Part shown: positions 1 to 11,618 of the stretch, one piece after another
Position numbering within the stretch: the stretch's first letter is position 1
How the letters are laid out: each line of letters starts with the position of its first letter
NCBI GenBank assembly: GCA_007449985.2
Contig: VIIQ02000002.1
Span: 744,001-808,000 of the forward strand
Length of the DNA stretch: 64,000 bases
Source of the DNA: Desmodesmus armatus
Taxonomy: Eukaryota; Chlorophyta; Chlorophyceae; Sphaeropleales; Scenedesmaceae
Reading direction: 5' to 3'
Translations under genes and position numbers: made by a program
Notes under the pieces: model-generated
What the model was told of the DNA's origin: nothing
The model's database searches: none
Seen by the model: only the letters and a program-made list of their open reading frames with translations

Positions 1-20
1 CCCGCCATCCACCTACACAC

Positions 21-1575
21 CTTTTGCCCCTCAGCGTCTGCAGTGCTGCCAGCGTGCCCTCATCCAGCTCAGCCTCTGAGGGTGACTCATCCCCTGACCC
101 CTGCTCAGCTGCCTGCTGGGCCTCATACGCAGCCTCCAAATCCACACCATCACTGCCACCACCACTGCCGGGGTCACCGTCACTGTCACTGTCAGGCCCA
201 GCACCGCCTAGCCCCTCACTGTCCTCACTCATGGGCTGCCCCCTCAGCCCCTCTTCACTGCTGGCATCGTCACTCAGTGAGCCACTGCTGCCCAAGTGGC
301 CGTCGCTGCCGCCCGAGCTGCCACTGCTGCCGCTGAGGCTGTCTGCGGCAGAGTCGCTGCCGCCTGCTCCCTGCTGCTCAGGCTGCTGCACGGCACCATT
401 GACTGCTGCTTGGAGTTTCTGCCGCTTGCTGCTGCGCTCGTGAGGGTCCGCTGTTGCTCCTGCGGCTGCTGGTGGTGGTACATCCGCTGCATCAGTGGGT
501 GGGGTTGCAGCCTCCTTGGCAGCAGCTGCAGCTGCAGTGTCGCTGCTGCCAAACTTGCGCTTGAACTCGGCAGTCTGCTGCTGCAGCTGCTTCACCACAC
601 AGGTTGCTGTCAACAGCCGCTGGTTGACAGCTGCTGCGGCTGCACGCCTGTCTGGATTGTGCTCTTCTGCTGCTGCTGCCGCTGCTGCTGGTGGCGGAGC
701 CGCTGCTGCTGCTGGTGGTTGTGTGCCAGCAGTGAGGCCTGCTGATGCAGCTGCCTGTTGGGTGAGCTCATCAAGGTTTGCCTGCTTGGCTGCTTGCAGC
801 TGCTGCTCCAATTTGACAAGCAGTGCTGCATTGTCTGTAGGGCAAGACAGCAGCAGCAATGGGTGCAGTTAAGACATCAGCAATAGCACTGCAAACACTC
901 AGCGCTGGGCCAGGGGAGCGAGGGCAAGACCAGCCCCATAAGTACAACGATGTATGTGAGTGCACTGCCCAGGTCTCATACTATAACCGCCTCTGCGAGA
1001 ATTTACAGGGACCGTGAGTGCAGAGAGCTCCCTTCACCTAGGGTTCAGCCTCACTGCGCATTCGGCTTGTGTGTCTGCTATGGTTAACCAGCCCTGTATG
1101 CTTCTCACCTGCTGGCACCTTCACTGTTTCACTGCGTGCTTGTGCAAGCCTCCTGCTGATCTTGCGCACCTCAAAGTCCCGAGCTTGCTTGACAGCCTGC
1201 AGCACACGTCAACACCGCCAGCCAGGCATGAAAATCTGCATGGTGTGTGCACCCACCGCATCCCACATAACAGCGCAGCTGCAAGGCAAAGCGTGTTACC
1301 TTGTGAATTGTCTTAAGGCTGTGGTAGAGCCATTTGGAGGGGTCCCTACATGTTTTGTCGCAATGTTGAGCAGAGCAGCAGTCATAGCAGGAGCAGCAGC
1401 AACAGCAGTCAGCAGCAGCAGCTGAGAGGCATCGTGCATATCAAGCAGACCGGCTGATCATATACATCACACTACAAACATCCTGCGACGCGTTTTCGCA
1501 CCTCTGCTTGCTGGCCTTGCCCCCCTTCTTGAATGCCGGTTTCTTAGTTGGCTTGATAGCTTTCATGCTCATCAT
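21..1575 (-). CDS. BUD22/SRFBP1-like nuclear protein (3' end beyond window)
   Basis: Four exons on the minus strand join in phase: 1575-1502, 1345-1300, 1196-1109 and 834-21. The last ends at a GT donor (20-19), so the gene continues past the left edge. The start is ATG 1575, followed by a Lys-rich N terminus. The exon 2/3 join reads KWLYHSLKTIHK then AVKQARDFEVRKISRRL. This matches the BUD22/SRFBP1 pattern of a basic helix with K-x-FE-x-x-K-x-x-RRL, continued by a coiled-coil-like LVKLEQQLQAAKQANLDEL. BUD22 proteins act in the nucleolus in 40S ribosome biogenesis (family knowledge). The remaining visible part is Ala/Gln-rich, carries a basic SSKRQK nuclear-signal-like patch and ends in a Ser/Asp/Glu-rich acidic tail. 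No ATG-initiated frame covers exon 4, so a simple ORF search misses it. Gene structure is well supported; the family call rests on about 50 residues. Confidence 0.55.
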
Positions 1576-2491
1576 GAGATCATTGTTTCCCTCGCAATCA
1601 CAGTGCTACCTGTTTCGATGGAAGCAATAGGAAGACGTAAATTCTGGGCATGCCTAGGTCGGTGACCCAAAACCTTGGACCCCAGTTGTGCAGCTTGGAA
1701 TGCACGTTCATTGATGGTGTGCCGATTGTGTGAAGCCATCGTCATGTTCAGTATTGTGTTTACTGAATGACAAGCACACACATGTCAGCAAACATGTGGT
1801 TTCAGGTAGGCCAGCTGCCAACTCGGCAAGGCTTGCCAAGGCCATTGGTCACCACTGCCAGGACTGTTGGATTCCCCAACACTGCACGTGAGGCAGACAA
1901 GACAACATGAATCACCTGAGAGGGTCATAACATTGACCGTACCTGCACATCACCAATGTGTTGCGCCAGACCTGGTGTTGCCGGCTGCGTCATGGAACAG
2001 GTGCAGCGGCACAGCCATTGAAGCAAGGCCCCAGATCATCTTGATCACAGCAGCCAGGCTTGCCCCAGAGAAACCTTGAAGATGCAAGCAGCCTGATGAC
2101 AGGTAGATTGATAGAGCCCTGGACGGAAGGTTCTGTCGCAATACATGGCTTCAGTGCATGCGGTGCGCTCGATGCAGGTGCAACATGTCTTGTTATGGCA
2201 GTCAGACCCGAACCTGCGTGCCAGCTGGCCAAGACATGCACAATCAGGCTTGGCAAGGCTGGGCACAGGGTGCCACCATACACCAGGCTTGCCACAAATT
2301 TTCACTAGCCCCTGCTTTCTCTGGCATGAATGTGGCCTTGCCCATGGAAAGTTTGTATCTCCAAGTTCCACAGCCTCCCTTATATTGTATACGTCGCAGT
2401 TGATGAGAGTGAGTGTGCACACAGCTTTCTGAGGCTTGAGACCATATGAGATACTTCTGCCAACGTACACACTCACTGACTCCGAGTGACT

Positions 2492-2511
2492 GACTCCGAA
2501 GACTCGGAGTC
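2492..2511. repeat. Short perfect inverted repeat
   Basis: GACTCCGA, a 4-base loop, then TCGGAGTC forms a perfect 8-bp stem. A further copy of CTGACTCCGAG lies just upstream at about 2477-2487. It sits in intergenic DNA with no nearby stop codon, so a role as terminator is not supported. Confidence 0.5.
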
Positions 2512-3420
2512 TTCCAGAATGCACCCATACGCTACAAGGGCTGTGACGGGGACTCACAGCAATCAGCACCCCCTGATGTGCGTCATGCTAACTGGGACTT
2601 GGCTGTGTTGTTTGACGCTGGCACGCCAACACTCCCGGGTCCAATCCTTGTAATGGGTGGACAGGTACACTTGCAGTGGCCATGCTGTCACATGATATTC
2701 TCAGCAAGACTGTCGGTGGCCCACCAAGCTCCCAGGGAGCTGCCGCAGTTGAGTTTTCTTGCCTGGTGGAACTGCTGAGGCCTTGTCGTGGCACGACTTA
2801 AGTGAGTGGCACGTGTAGGTGAAGCAAAGTTCCCCCAGTGGAAGCTCTAATCGACACAAGGCAAAAACTAAGTAGGGACCATGACGCCTCTGTGAAACTG
2901 TCAAGGCAAGCACACATTCCTCTAGGTTACCATAACCTATTGTGACAATTGCTCATCACACACTTCACAACCTGTGCCATTGCATGCATAAGTACCAGAA
3001 TCGCAAACATGCACCCATCGCAAGCAGCCCAGTCAGCTGGAGCTCCAGCTGACACGAGTCAGCGCAGTATGATGCCCTCATACTGAGTGGGAGAGAAGCA
3101 AAGCATTTCCGTGCTAGGGCAAGACACATGTGGTCCTAACCTTCCCAATCTGATTGCACGGCACGCGTTGGATCTGGTGACCCCACTTGTGTGTTATCTG
3201 GTGAACAAAGTGCGGTTGCCAACCGCACGTGGAATGTGATCATCATGCGCAAAGCAAACAGGAACACATCAAGACACATGCATGTCTGCACGTTGTGCCA
3301 GCCAGCAAAAAGGTGGTCAGGGCAATGATCATCACACGCATACAAGTCACAAATGGTGCAGCTGAGTCATGGCCTGTCTGACTGAACAGTGCAGTACTGA
3401 CCCCCTTTTTTGCAGTGTTG

Positions 3421-3433
3421 CCCCCCCCCCCCC
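3421..3433 (+). repeat. Poly-C run (13)
   Basis: Thirteen consecutive C residues in intergenic DNA just 3' of the thrombospondin-repeat gene. It is one of several long C/G mononucleotide tracts in this window, all in non-coding DNA. Confidence 0.9.
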
Positions 3434-3545
3434 TCTTGGCAAGTGTCACTGACCCTCCAGCAACAATAAATTGCTCCTCCAGAAGCGCGTGTCATGCATT
3501 CAAGGCTGGGCAACATGCAGCGGCTCAAGCTGCAGCGCTTCACAT

Positions 3546-6500
3546 TCAAACATTCACACCACCCAAAACAATGACCGGGGCCTCGTCCGCGGCACAAGAA
3601 GGTGCGCCAACTTCAGCATGGAGGATGATCTTTGATGCCTGCTGTAGCTGTGGCACACTGGCCGTATTGACATAAGTCCACGCCTGTGGCGTCAGGGTCA
3701 TTGTCTTGACCAGGATGGCTGTGCTGTTGCCCTGCTGCACCGAAACGCTCAGCGTCGCAGCATGCTGCAGGAACAGACCACAACAGTCACACACAGCACC
3801 AGACTGTCAGCAGCATGTTTTCAGGGGATTGCTGTGTTAACCCAGAAAGGCAATTTCCAGATTGCTGATGAACAAAATCAAAATGACCGGCAACTTGGGG
3901 TTGCGGCTGTCACCGTCGCTTGAAGGCTGTTTGTCACAAGGCTGCTTTGGTGACAAACTGATCCACCTGGCACTATCAAGCCTGCATCACAATGCGCAAC
4001 CTGCGTGCACACCTTGAGGGATAGCACAAAGAAACTCTTGAGGGAGAGCGGGGTTGCTGTGGCATTGATGGCCTCCAAGGTTGCGGTTGCATTGGTGCTG
4101 CCTTTCTGTGCTTCAAAGAAGACTGCCCTGCCCTTCTGAGAAGGACTGCCCGGCGCGCCGCCATTGGTGGTTGCGTAACTTATCATGTTTGCAACCAGGT
4201 TGGGCACATCTGTGCCATTGCATTTGCCCGCGCTCTCATCCTTCTCAGTCAGCCCAGTCCAGAGTAAACTGCCTTGAGTGTTGGCAAAATCCACGCTTGG
4301 GTCTGCGACGCAGCACACGCATAAGTTTGACTGCATGGCCAGCATGCAGACACACCACCAGTGCAGAAGATCCAAGCCAACCGCATACGTAAACGCTTGC
4401 AGCACTTGCAGTCCTAGGACACAGCACCTGCAGTCCTAGGCCTGCTATGGTCAACATGCTTAGGCGCACTGCACTGCACTGCACTGCACCAGATCACCCA
4501 CCTGCAGGCACACACCGTGACCTACTCAGGTCGGGTGTGTACACCCCATCACTGCATCGGACAACTGCTTCCCCAACACTGCCCTCCACGCAGGTGCCAT
4601 AGCAAGAACGACCACTTGGGGTCAGACCATTGACCTGGCCATTACAAGCCCATCCCTTGGCGTCTGGCTTGGCAAGGCCGGCTGCCGACAGCCATGGGGC
4701 AGGTGAACCGACACAGCCTTTGAAGCAAGTCCCCCCGTCCTCTTGGAACTGCTCAAGACGGCCGGGCTTGTCAGTAATGTCACAAATACCCTGGGGACTG
4801 CCGTAGTCAAGCACGACTCGCACCGCCAAGCAGGTAGTCTGGCCACAGGTAGCGTTGCAGTCCTTTGTTGGGTTGGACATATCCAGCGGTTGCCATTCAA
4901 GTGAGCAATTCTTGGGACAAGGCAGCGAGCATGTGACGTTGTGCGTGGCACCATGTGCGGGGCATGCTTCTGCCAGGAGGTGGCGTGTGACGGTGCTCTC
5001 TGTGTTGACAGCAACTGGCTTGCTGAAGGTCCGGGTCTGGACGGCTTTCTGATCTCCACATGCTCCCGTGCAAGGGCTGAAGTTCGACCAGGTGCCATTG
5101 CAGGTACAGTCAAGGGCATCACACGGGACCTTTGAAGGCATAATTGTCCCGTCTGGTTCGTCACAGGTGAAGGCAAGCATGCCATGGCTGCCATCTTTTG
5201 GTTGCTGAGTGACTGTGTATACTTCATTCCAGACAGCAGCCTGCTGAGGTCCCTCTGTCGTGCAGCGGGCAGTGCAGTTGTGCTTTGACCATGCGCCTTG
5301 GCAGTGCACTGGGGCAGTGCAGGCTTCACCAGATGTTGGGCAAGCTTTGCCGCCATTGAAGGCCTCGCGGTGCACCGCGGTCACAATGGCTTTGCCAGTA
5401 GTGCCTTGGGTTGCAGTATCACAAACCAATGAATAGGCACAATCAAACTTGCCTGCATGCAGGCACAGACACGTGATAGTGCCACAGCAGCAGGAAGAAG
5501 GACGTGCAAGTGTCAAGTCAAAGCATGTGTGGCAAGTCGTTTGGCAGGCCTACAGATAGTGTGTCACCCTCGGCTCTGTGAGGTAAGATGTAAGAGACTC
5601 TCACAACCTCTGTCTTTCCTCATGGCAGGGATTCACTCACCTACAGGGATCATCGTGTCGAACAGGGTGAATCGTAGTGATCGCAGCTGAATGCTGGCAT
5701 CATCAAGTGTTCTTGCAGCAGACAGGCGGGCCACTACCGTGTCCTGGTATGATTGGTCCTTCGCGTTGGTGGGGGACACGAAGGCAAGGTCAGTCAAGGC
5801 CTGGGTGAAAGCCATGGTAGACCGGTCAGCAGCAAGCTCAGCAAGGCCTTGAGCTGTGAGCAGAACGTTCTCCTTGAAGGAGTACTTCAGCACCACCACT
5901 TTCTGAGATTGCCATGTCCATTCGGCGTCAACAGTGACATTGATGTTGGAGGTTGTGTATGCCACAGGCAACCTCCATGCGCTGTGAAGGCCCTCTGCCA
6001 CCTTCTTCAGGATTGTGGTGTTGGTCAGATCGGGAAGGTCGGGTTCTGTTCTGCTTGCCATCAAGAGGAAGAAGGGCCCAGCGACCATTTCACCTGCACA
6101 GCATGGCACAGCATGGCACAGCAATCACGAGGAATGATGCATGCCATGTGCCACAGTGCTGATGACGAACCACATGGTTGCCCGGTTTGAAGGCTTCACA
6201 AGGCAGCATGACATGATTTCACGTGCCTTCCACATCTTGCCTCTTGCAGCCCTTTTGCATGTCTGTACAGGCTGTTACAAGCATGCACTGTGGACAGCAA
6301 CAGATCGAATGCAGCAGTCAGTGCACGCGCACAGGAGGCCTACCTTTGCTTTCAACAAAAAGTGACACCGCAGCATCAGCATTGTCGGCCACAATGGAGA
6401 TGGCGACTATCTGCTCCACCAACTCGTCCGGCAGCAGGTCGGCATCAGCCAGGCCTTGCACCAGCTTTGTGCCCATGGAAGCATCCCCAACCATCTCGGT

Positions 6501-7379
6501 GAGCTTGGTGGCGTCTGGCAGGTTGGACTGCTTCGCAAATGCGTAGGCCAGCAGCACACGCTTTGTGGAGCCCAGCAGGTGCCTGGAAGTGGTCGGTGTG
6601 ACCGTCTCGCTTGATTCCAGCCACACCTTGATGTTGTTGGGGCTGTAGGACTCGCTCAGGTCCAGGGCGTCGTGAAGGGTGTCGGCGACGGTGCGCATGT
6701 TGGCGGGATCATTGAGGGAGGTGAAGGCCTCCTCTGGGCCGGACATGGCGAGGAAGTAGGTCTGCGTGTACTCAGCATCTACACGCAACAGAGAGGGGCA
6801 TGCAGGAGGAGCGCATGGATGGTTAGGCAAGGTGCTGGAGGCTAGCACAGGCGCTTGCTCGGCTGCAGGACAGTCTCACAACAGCCTGCCGCGCACTGTT
6901 CTGCATGCCCGGCATGAATCCACATGTAACTGGTGTGCATGCGCTGCTGGCAGCATGGCCTGCGCAAGGTCAGCACACCACACACCTGATTTCCGTGTGA
7001 GGTGAATGGAGCACACCAGCACCACCAGTACTGTGCTGATGATGGTCATGGCGACGTGGGCGTACCAGGCAGACATCTGGGCAGGCTTGAGGCCCCTGCG
7101 GCGTCTCAGAAGGCAGGGGCTGTCCTTGGTCAGTCCCGCTGCCACACCGGCCCACCAGCAGGGTGCGATGATCCAGCCCAGCGCAAACAGCACCCACAGG
7201 GTCTTGCTGGACCAGGTAGGCTTGTCTGGCTGCGTAGCATCATCTGCTTGCCATGTGGCTTGCTCATGGTGGTCTGGTGCAGGTTGAGATGCCTGCAGGG
7301 CTGCTGCTGCCTTGGTCTTCTGCTGGCCAGCTGGTGGTGGCAGCACCACGTGGACCTCTGTCCCGTCAGTCGGCTCCAT
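3546..7379 (-). CDS. Thrombospondin-type-1 repeat membrane protein with duplicated domain
   Basis: Six phase-consistent exons: 7379-6986, 6778-6344, 6093-5641, 5452-4502, 4302-4013 and 3764-3546, giving 913 residues. ATG 7379 follows a probable 5'-UTR intron (7526-7388). Residues 1-60 are Pro/Ala-rich. Two membrane segments (about 61-83 and 103-127) flank a basic RRRR loop, so the positive-inside rule puts both ends outside. Exons 2 and 3 encode two similar domains of about 145 residues (132-276 and 277-427) that share FFLxM, the helix before SNIxV, and a following helical block. Exon 4 is Cys-rich (428-744) with TSP1-like modules, for example CNGTWSNFSPCTGACG, plus many N-glycosylation sites and a terminal Cys-rich CYGTC..RC module. 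The last two exons are Ser/Thr-rich and lack a membrane segment. It is likely a cell-surface or extracellular-matrix adhesion protein. I do not recognise an orthologue. Confidence 0.8.
4465..4490 (+). repeat. Pentanucleotide GCACT tandem repeat
   Basis: Five tandem copies of GCACT lie in the intron between exons 4 and 5 of the thrombospondin-repeat gene. Just upstream (4401-4440), CAGTCCTAGG occurs twice about 25 bases apart. It is simple intronic expansion. Confidence 0.8.
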
Positions 7380-8457
7380 GAACGTGCCTGTCAGACGGAA
7401 AGGATGCCAAAAACACAGCAAAGCACTCAGCGACCGACCATGCAACCGCAGACCGAACGACAACAGCAGTGGCAGGATCACGAGCCCAGAGCTGAGCTCG
7501 TCCAGCTGTCAGCCCTCGCCACTCACCAACGTAACACCTATGAGCCTTAGCTGGTTGCGGTCCTGTAATTTGGGCAGGCGGATTTTGAGCTGCTGACTGT
7601 GCGCTTCTTATACGTTCCCTGACTTGAAGTCCTGCTTCAAGTTGCTGTTTGTATTGAGACCGTGATCGGACGATAAGAAGAGGGGCTACTTGAGGCAAGC
7701 CCAGCTGGTGGTTAGTGAAAGTCAAATCCACGTCGCTGAAATCCAAGAGTAACAGTGTGAGGAGCGTCACTTGACTTGCAAGCTGTACTCTCACGAGCTC
7801 ACTAGTACCAACACAGATGACCGTGTTCGACTGCAGTGTCACCTTGTGCTGAGCACATGCACGGCTGTCTGGTGATCAGTTGTGGCCTCAGCTGAAGGCT
7901 TGCTGGTAGGATACAACGTGGGAGAACACTGGGAAGTTTGCTAATAGCAACCACAGTAAACGCAAGCCACCCCAGAGAGCATACAGTGCACAAGCACCAC
8001 CCTGCCACAGCATGCTTTGACTGGGAGGCACGCTGGGAGGTTGTACTTGCGGCTTGGCCCAGATGATGCAACTGAAAGGACTGTCCGGACTGTCCATATG
8101 TGTTGGAACTTTGAGTGCACATCAAAGCGCTAGTCAATGGACGCGTCAACCAGTCCATGTAACATCGGCTGTCAGCCGCTTCCAAAAAGTGGCCTGGACA
8201 GGTGTTGGCGCTTTTCGAGGGGGGTGCAGTGGTGGGCCCACCAGTGTCAGCAGCCTGTCCACCGCCGTCACATGCAGCCAGCACACGCACCTTGATTTCG
8301 ACCTTACAAGGCACGAGTGCTTGGCGGTCGGCAGTCGGCAATGGAGATGTGGCCTGAGACCCCATGCTGTGCTACTGGCTGTTCAACACCCACCAAAACA
8401 ACTGACTGTTGCAGCACAACTGCTTGAAACGGCCAAAGCTGCACTCCTCAGCACAAA
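7380..8457. other. Intergenic region, promoter of the thrombospondin-repeat gene
   Basis: About 1.1 kb between two minus-strand genes. On the minus strand a GTGAGT donor (7526-7521) and a CTGACAG acceptor (7394-7388) define a likely 5'-UTR intron ending eight bases before ATG 7379. The remaining sequence would hold the promoter and the 3' UTR of the BtuF-like gene. The open frames here show no domain signature. Confidence 0.45.
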
Positions 8458-11400
8458 TCAGCAGCCATCAACGCTGCCAGCTGGCGCATTGTTGACTGCA
8501 GGCGCCGGCAAAGGCGTGCAACCCTGCGGCCCACAGCACATCGACACAGCCGCTGCCTGCCCAGCCTCTCCGCTTGCCTTTGGCGGCCCCTGCTGCACCC
8601 GCGTCTGCCAGCCCGGGTGGGTCTCCAGCCATGCTGCCACCTCTGCTGCCAACTCCTCCCGCTGCAGGAAGCGCCAAGGGTAGCCCTGTGGGATGATGTC
8701 ATGCTTGTCATGCAGCAGCCCCACAAGGAACTCAAAGCAGTCCACAAGGCGAGGCCCTGGGCGGTTGAACATGGCGTTGCCATCAACCAGCACCACACGG
8801 CCCTCTTTGACTGCTTTGAGCTGCGGCCAGAAGCCACTGGCAAGCAGAGGTGGAAGCTCTTTGAGGGTTTCCTGCACAGGCAGAGAGAGAGGCTATACAC
8901 AATGTCAACAACCACCACACGGCTGCAGCGCTCAACAACCCCCCCCCCCCACACACACACACACTGCTGCAGAGCTCAACCAATCACCCAGCCTGCCTGC
9001 CCGCTGCCTGGTTGCCAGGTTGTTGCAGATACCTGACGCACCACAAACCCTCTGTGCATGTGCGGGGTCTGGCAGTGAGTCGCCCCAGCTGACAGAGGCC
9101 GTGGCCGTCACCCAAACAGCAGGACAACCCATGCCTCTTTTCCAGCCTATTCTAAGGCAACCAAACACCACACACTGGCACCATGATGCAGTGACGCCTG
9201 TGTCTTACTCAGCTGCCTTTCCCCCTTGCATCCCACAAAGCTAGCCGTGCAAGATGCGTGGTGCTGGTCCCATTCCTCACCTGAATGTCGAGGCCGCATG
9301 GGCATATGATAATCCAGTCAGGGTCAAGCTTGACCAGCTCGTCATTGTACACCGCCATGGAGGGAGCTGCACCTCGGCCATCCCTGCAATACAGGCGGTG
9401 AGAGTCACATGAGGACTCGTCAGGCCAACAAAGCCCCGACAGATGGTCCTGCTGCCACAGCTTTGAGCGGGCATGTGCAGAACTGCCTGTATGTGTCATC
9501 ATCAATGAAAACCACACTGCGCTGTTGGGTGCTCTTCCGCATGCTCTGCCAGTGTCTATGCAAGCCTCAGCACGGGCAGTTGGCAAGCCCTGCTGGCTTG
9601 CCACTTCAATTGAGTGTACAGTCAGCACACACGGGGCGGTGGCATGGGCAGGGTGCTGCCAGCTGTCATGATGTAACTTGCCGCAAACCATGTGGGGAAC
9701 AAGGTTTGGCAGCACGCAGGCTTTGTTACGGAGCATCATGCTCCATTATGATCCGCCCACCTGCATGGGTTGAGTGGGTGCTGCCCTCCCGCCAACTCAA
9801 TGAGCTGAGGCGTCCAGTGACCGCCCGGGAATATCGGCTCAAACCACTCCAGGAACGCAACCTGCAGCACACAGCAGCACATCAGTAGCTGTTCTCACTC
9901 CGCATGCTACGTGAAAGACCTCACCCCAATACACCAGTTGGCAGCCATAGCCTGGCGTCTGCTGACCCCAGTACATTCCCTTGGAGTCGTGACATCCGTT
10001 TGCTTCCTGCCTGGGGGCTTGCCTGCTGCCTGCATGCACACCTGCTGTGCAGTGCTGGCAGCACAGCCTGCTCACTGTCCTGTGCTGGCAGCGCAGCCGG
10101 CTCAGCACCTACCAAACGCCAGGCGCTGATGCACACTGCTAGATCCTCTGCAACCAAACAAAATCAACTTGTCCTCTGCCTGAGACACACCTTGGGGTGT
10201 TTCACGGGAGGCAGCTCTGCCACAAGCTGCTTGGCCCTGTCCATGCGCTCCTGCAGCGCTGCCGCTGCCGCTGCCGCCTGCTGCTGTAGGCCCAGTGCCT
10301 CTCCCACCACCAGAGCATCAGCCAACACGTCCTGCATGTGCAGCAGGCAGAAGCACACCACCTCAGCACAAGCAGCATGTCTTGTATGCAACAGCACGGC
10401 ACCACACCACACCCAGCGTCCTCTCAGCACATGCAGGACTTCTTGCAGACAGCAGCAGGCCGCCACACAGCACCATGCGTCCCATCAGACATGCAGCACA
10501 ACCTGTAGGCAACAGCAGGCAGACAAGCAAGCACCCTACCATGCAATTCACAGCACAGGCAGCACATCCTGCAGGCAATAACAGGCAGGCCGACACCCCG
10601 CCCCTGTATCCCATCAGCACATGCAACACATCCTGCAGGCATCCAATAGGCAGGCAAGCAGGCAGCCCAACATGCATCTCCGCGGAACATGCGACCCAGC
10701 TGCAGCACATCTTTACGCAAAAGGAGAGGCCGTCACACCGCACATGCATCCCCCAGGGCACCCAGCAGCAAAACACTCTGCGCCTGTCCCGGGCTGCAGC
10801 CCTGGTAGTGTGCATGCACGAGGATGCTGTCTTTAGACACATCGTGGCTTTGGCTCCCGCAGCACGTGATGCCAAACCCTTTCCTGCAGTTGCTAACAGT
10901 TTGACATGGCCATAACATGTGATCCCGCGCTCCGTGTCCAGTGGCGGCACGTGTGCTGCTGCCAACGTGCAGGATAACAGTGCACCCAGCCAACATGCGC
11001 CTAGGCGCCTCCTTACCTCGATGTTGAAGGGGTTGAGGCTGATGATGCGTGGTGCAGCTGCTGCAGGACCCGCACCAGGGGTGTCTGGCATGGCTGCAAT
11101 CTCTGCCACCACCTGCTCCACCAGCCGCAGGTCCACGCTGCACACATTGCACAGCGACTGTGTCACGATGACATCTGGCCGCAGCTGCTTCAGCAGGTCG
11201 TGATGAATGTAGTACAGCCCATCGCCTGTACCCAGTGTGGCCGTAACTGCTGCGTTCATCTGCTCGCAGCTTACAAAGGGGTTCTTGGCGCCCGTGAGGA
11301 TGGCCCTGTCCCTGATGGCTGGGGGGTAGTCGCATTCATGGGAGCGGCCCACCAGGTAGTCTGTGCCACCCACCAGGCACACCAGCTCCGTGGCACTGCG

Positions 11401-11563
11401 AGCCAAACATGGACCAGACCAGGAGCAGGGACTTTGGATGGGGGGAAACAAGGAGGATGCACAATTGCTGCTTTTGTTTGTAAATCGAGACTAGGCGAAA
11501 TGCCTTGCTGTTACCTAGCAGACTTTCAGCAACGAACCTGGGTAACAGCGACACCACCTTCAT
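8458..11563 (-). CDS. BtuF/cobalamin-binding-like periplasmic-binding-fold protein
   Basis: Six exons join in phase: 11563-11538, 11395-11017, 10331-10191, 9861-9761, 9383-9281 and 8871-8458, giving 387 residues. The product reads MKVVSLLPSATELVCL, then GRSHECDYPP, DVIVTQSLCNVCSVD, AFLEWFEPIFPGGHW, WIIICPCGLDI and VDGNAMFNRPGPRLVDCFE. This is the complete order of blocks in bacterial ABC-type cobalamin-binding (BtuF/TroA-fold) proteins. The family binds a metal-containing solute such as a corrinoid; the ligand here is inferred. No signal peptide is visible from ATG 11563, so the protein may be cytosolic. An in-frame upstream ATG (11665) would add a Gln/Ser-rich extension. The C-terminal ~50 residues are a lineage-specific Cys/Pro-rich tail. 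No ATP-binding or permease subunit gene lies nearby. Confidence 0.85.
8939..8964 (+). repeat. Poly-C plus CA microsatellite
   Basis: A run of twelve C residues passes directly into seven AC dinucleotides. It lies in the intron between exons 5 and 6 of the BtuF-like gene, close to the exon 6 acceptor on the minus strand. Confidence 0.9.
10332..10660 (-). repeat. Intronic tandem array resembling repeated splice-acceptor/exon-start copies
   Basis: In the 685-bp intron upstream of exon 3 of the BtuF-like gene, about five degenerate units of 50-66 bp precede the true acceptor. On the minus strand each carries a TGCAG-like hexamer followed by GATGTGCTG-like sequence and a TGTGCTGATGGG-like block. 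Hexamer positions are about 10638, 10574, 10508, 10448 and 10387, with the genuine acceptor at 10332. The real junction reads ACATGCAG then GACGTGTTGGCTGATG, which is the same pattern. The copies are diverged, and most would break the reading frame if used. Confidence 0.7.
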
Positions 11564-11583
11564 TTTGTGCTCCAGGGGGGCAG

Positions 11584-11618
<35 letters not shown>

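Larger units (their letters stand above)
1576..3545. other. Intergenic stretch without a recognisable gene
   Basis: About 2 kb between the start of the BUD22-like gene and the stop of the thrombospondin-repeat gene. Open frames here have random-looking composition and no splice-consistent partners. It holds a perfect 8-bp inverted repeat (2492-2511) and a 13-base C run (3421-3433). It must include the promoter of the leftmost gene and the 3' UTR of the next one. I see no conserved protein signature on either strand. Confidence 0.5.

Noticed and set aside
24..443. Plus-strand Ser/Pro-rich open frame
   Set aside because: It is the complement of the acidic Ser/Asp-rich exon of the BUD22-like gene. 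The minus-strand frame fits splice phases and the plus frame does not.
2045..2569. Overlapping long frames in the left intergenic region
   Set aside because: Several frames on both strands overlap with random-like composition, and none has domain evidence.
7802..8365. 187-codon minus-strand open frame between two genes
   Set aside because: No family signature and no phase-consistent join to the BtuF-like or thrombospondin-repeat genes. Likely chance in promoter/UTR DNA.
10332..10660. CRISPR-like array from regularly spaced repeats
   Set aside because: Units are degenerate and lack unique spacers, and the array lies inside an intron of a nuclear eukaryotic gene.
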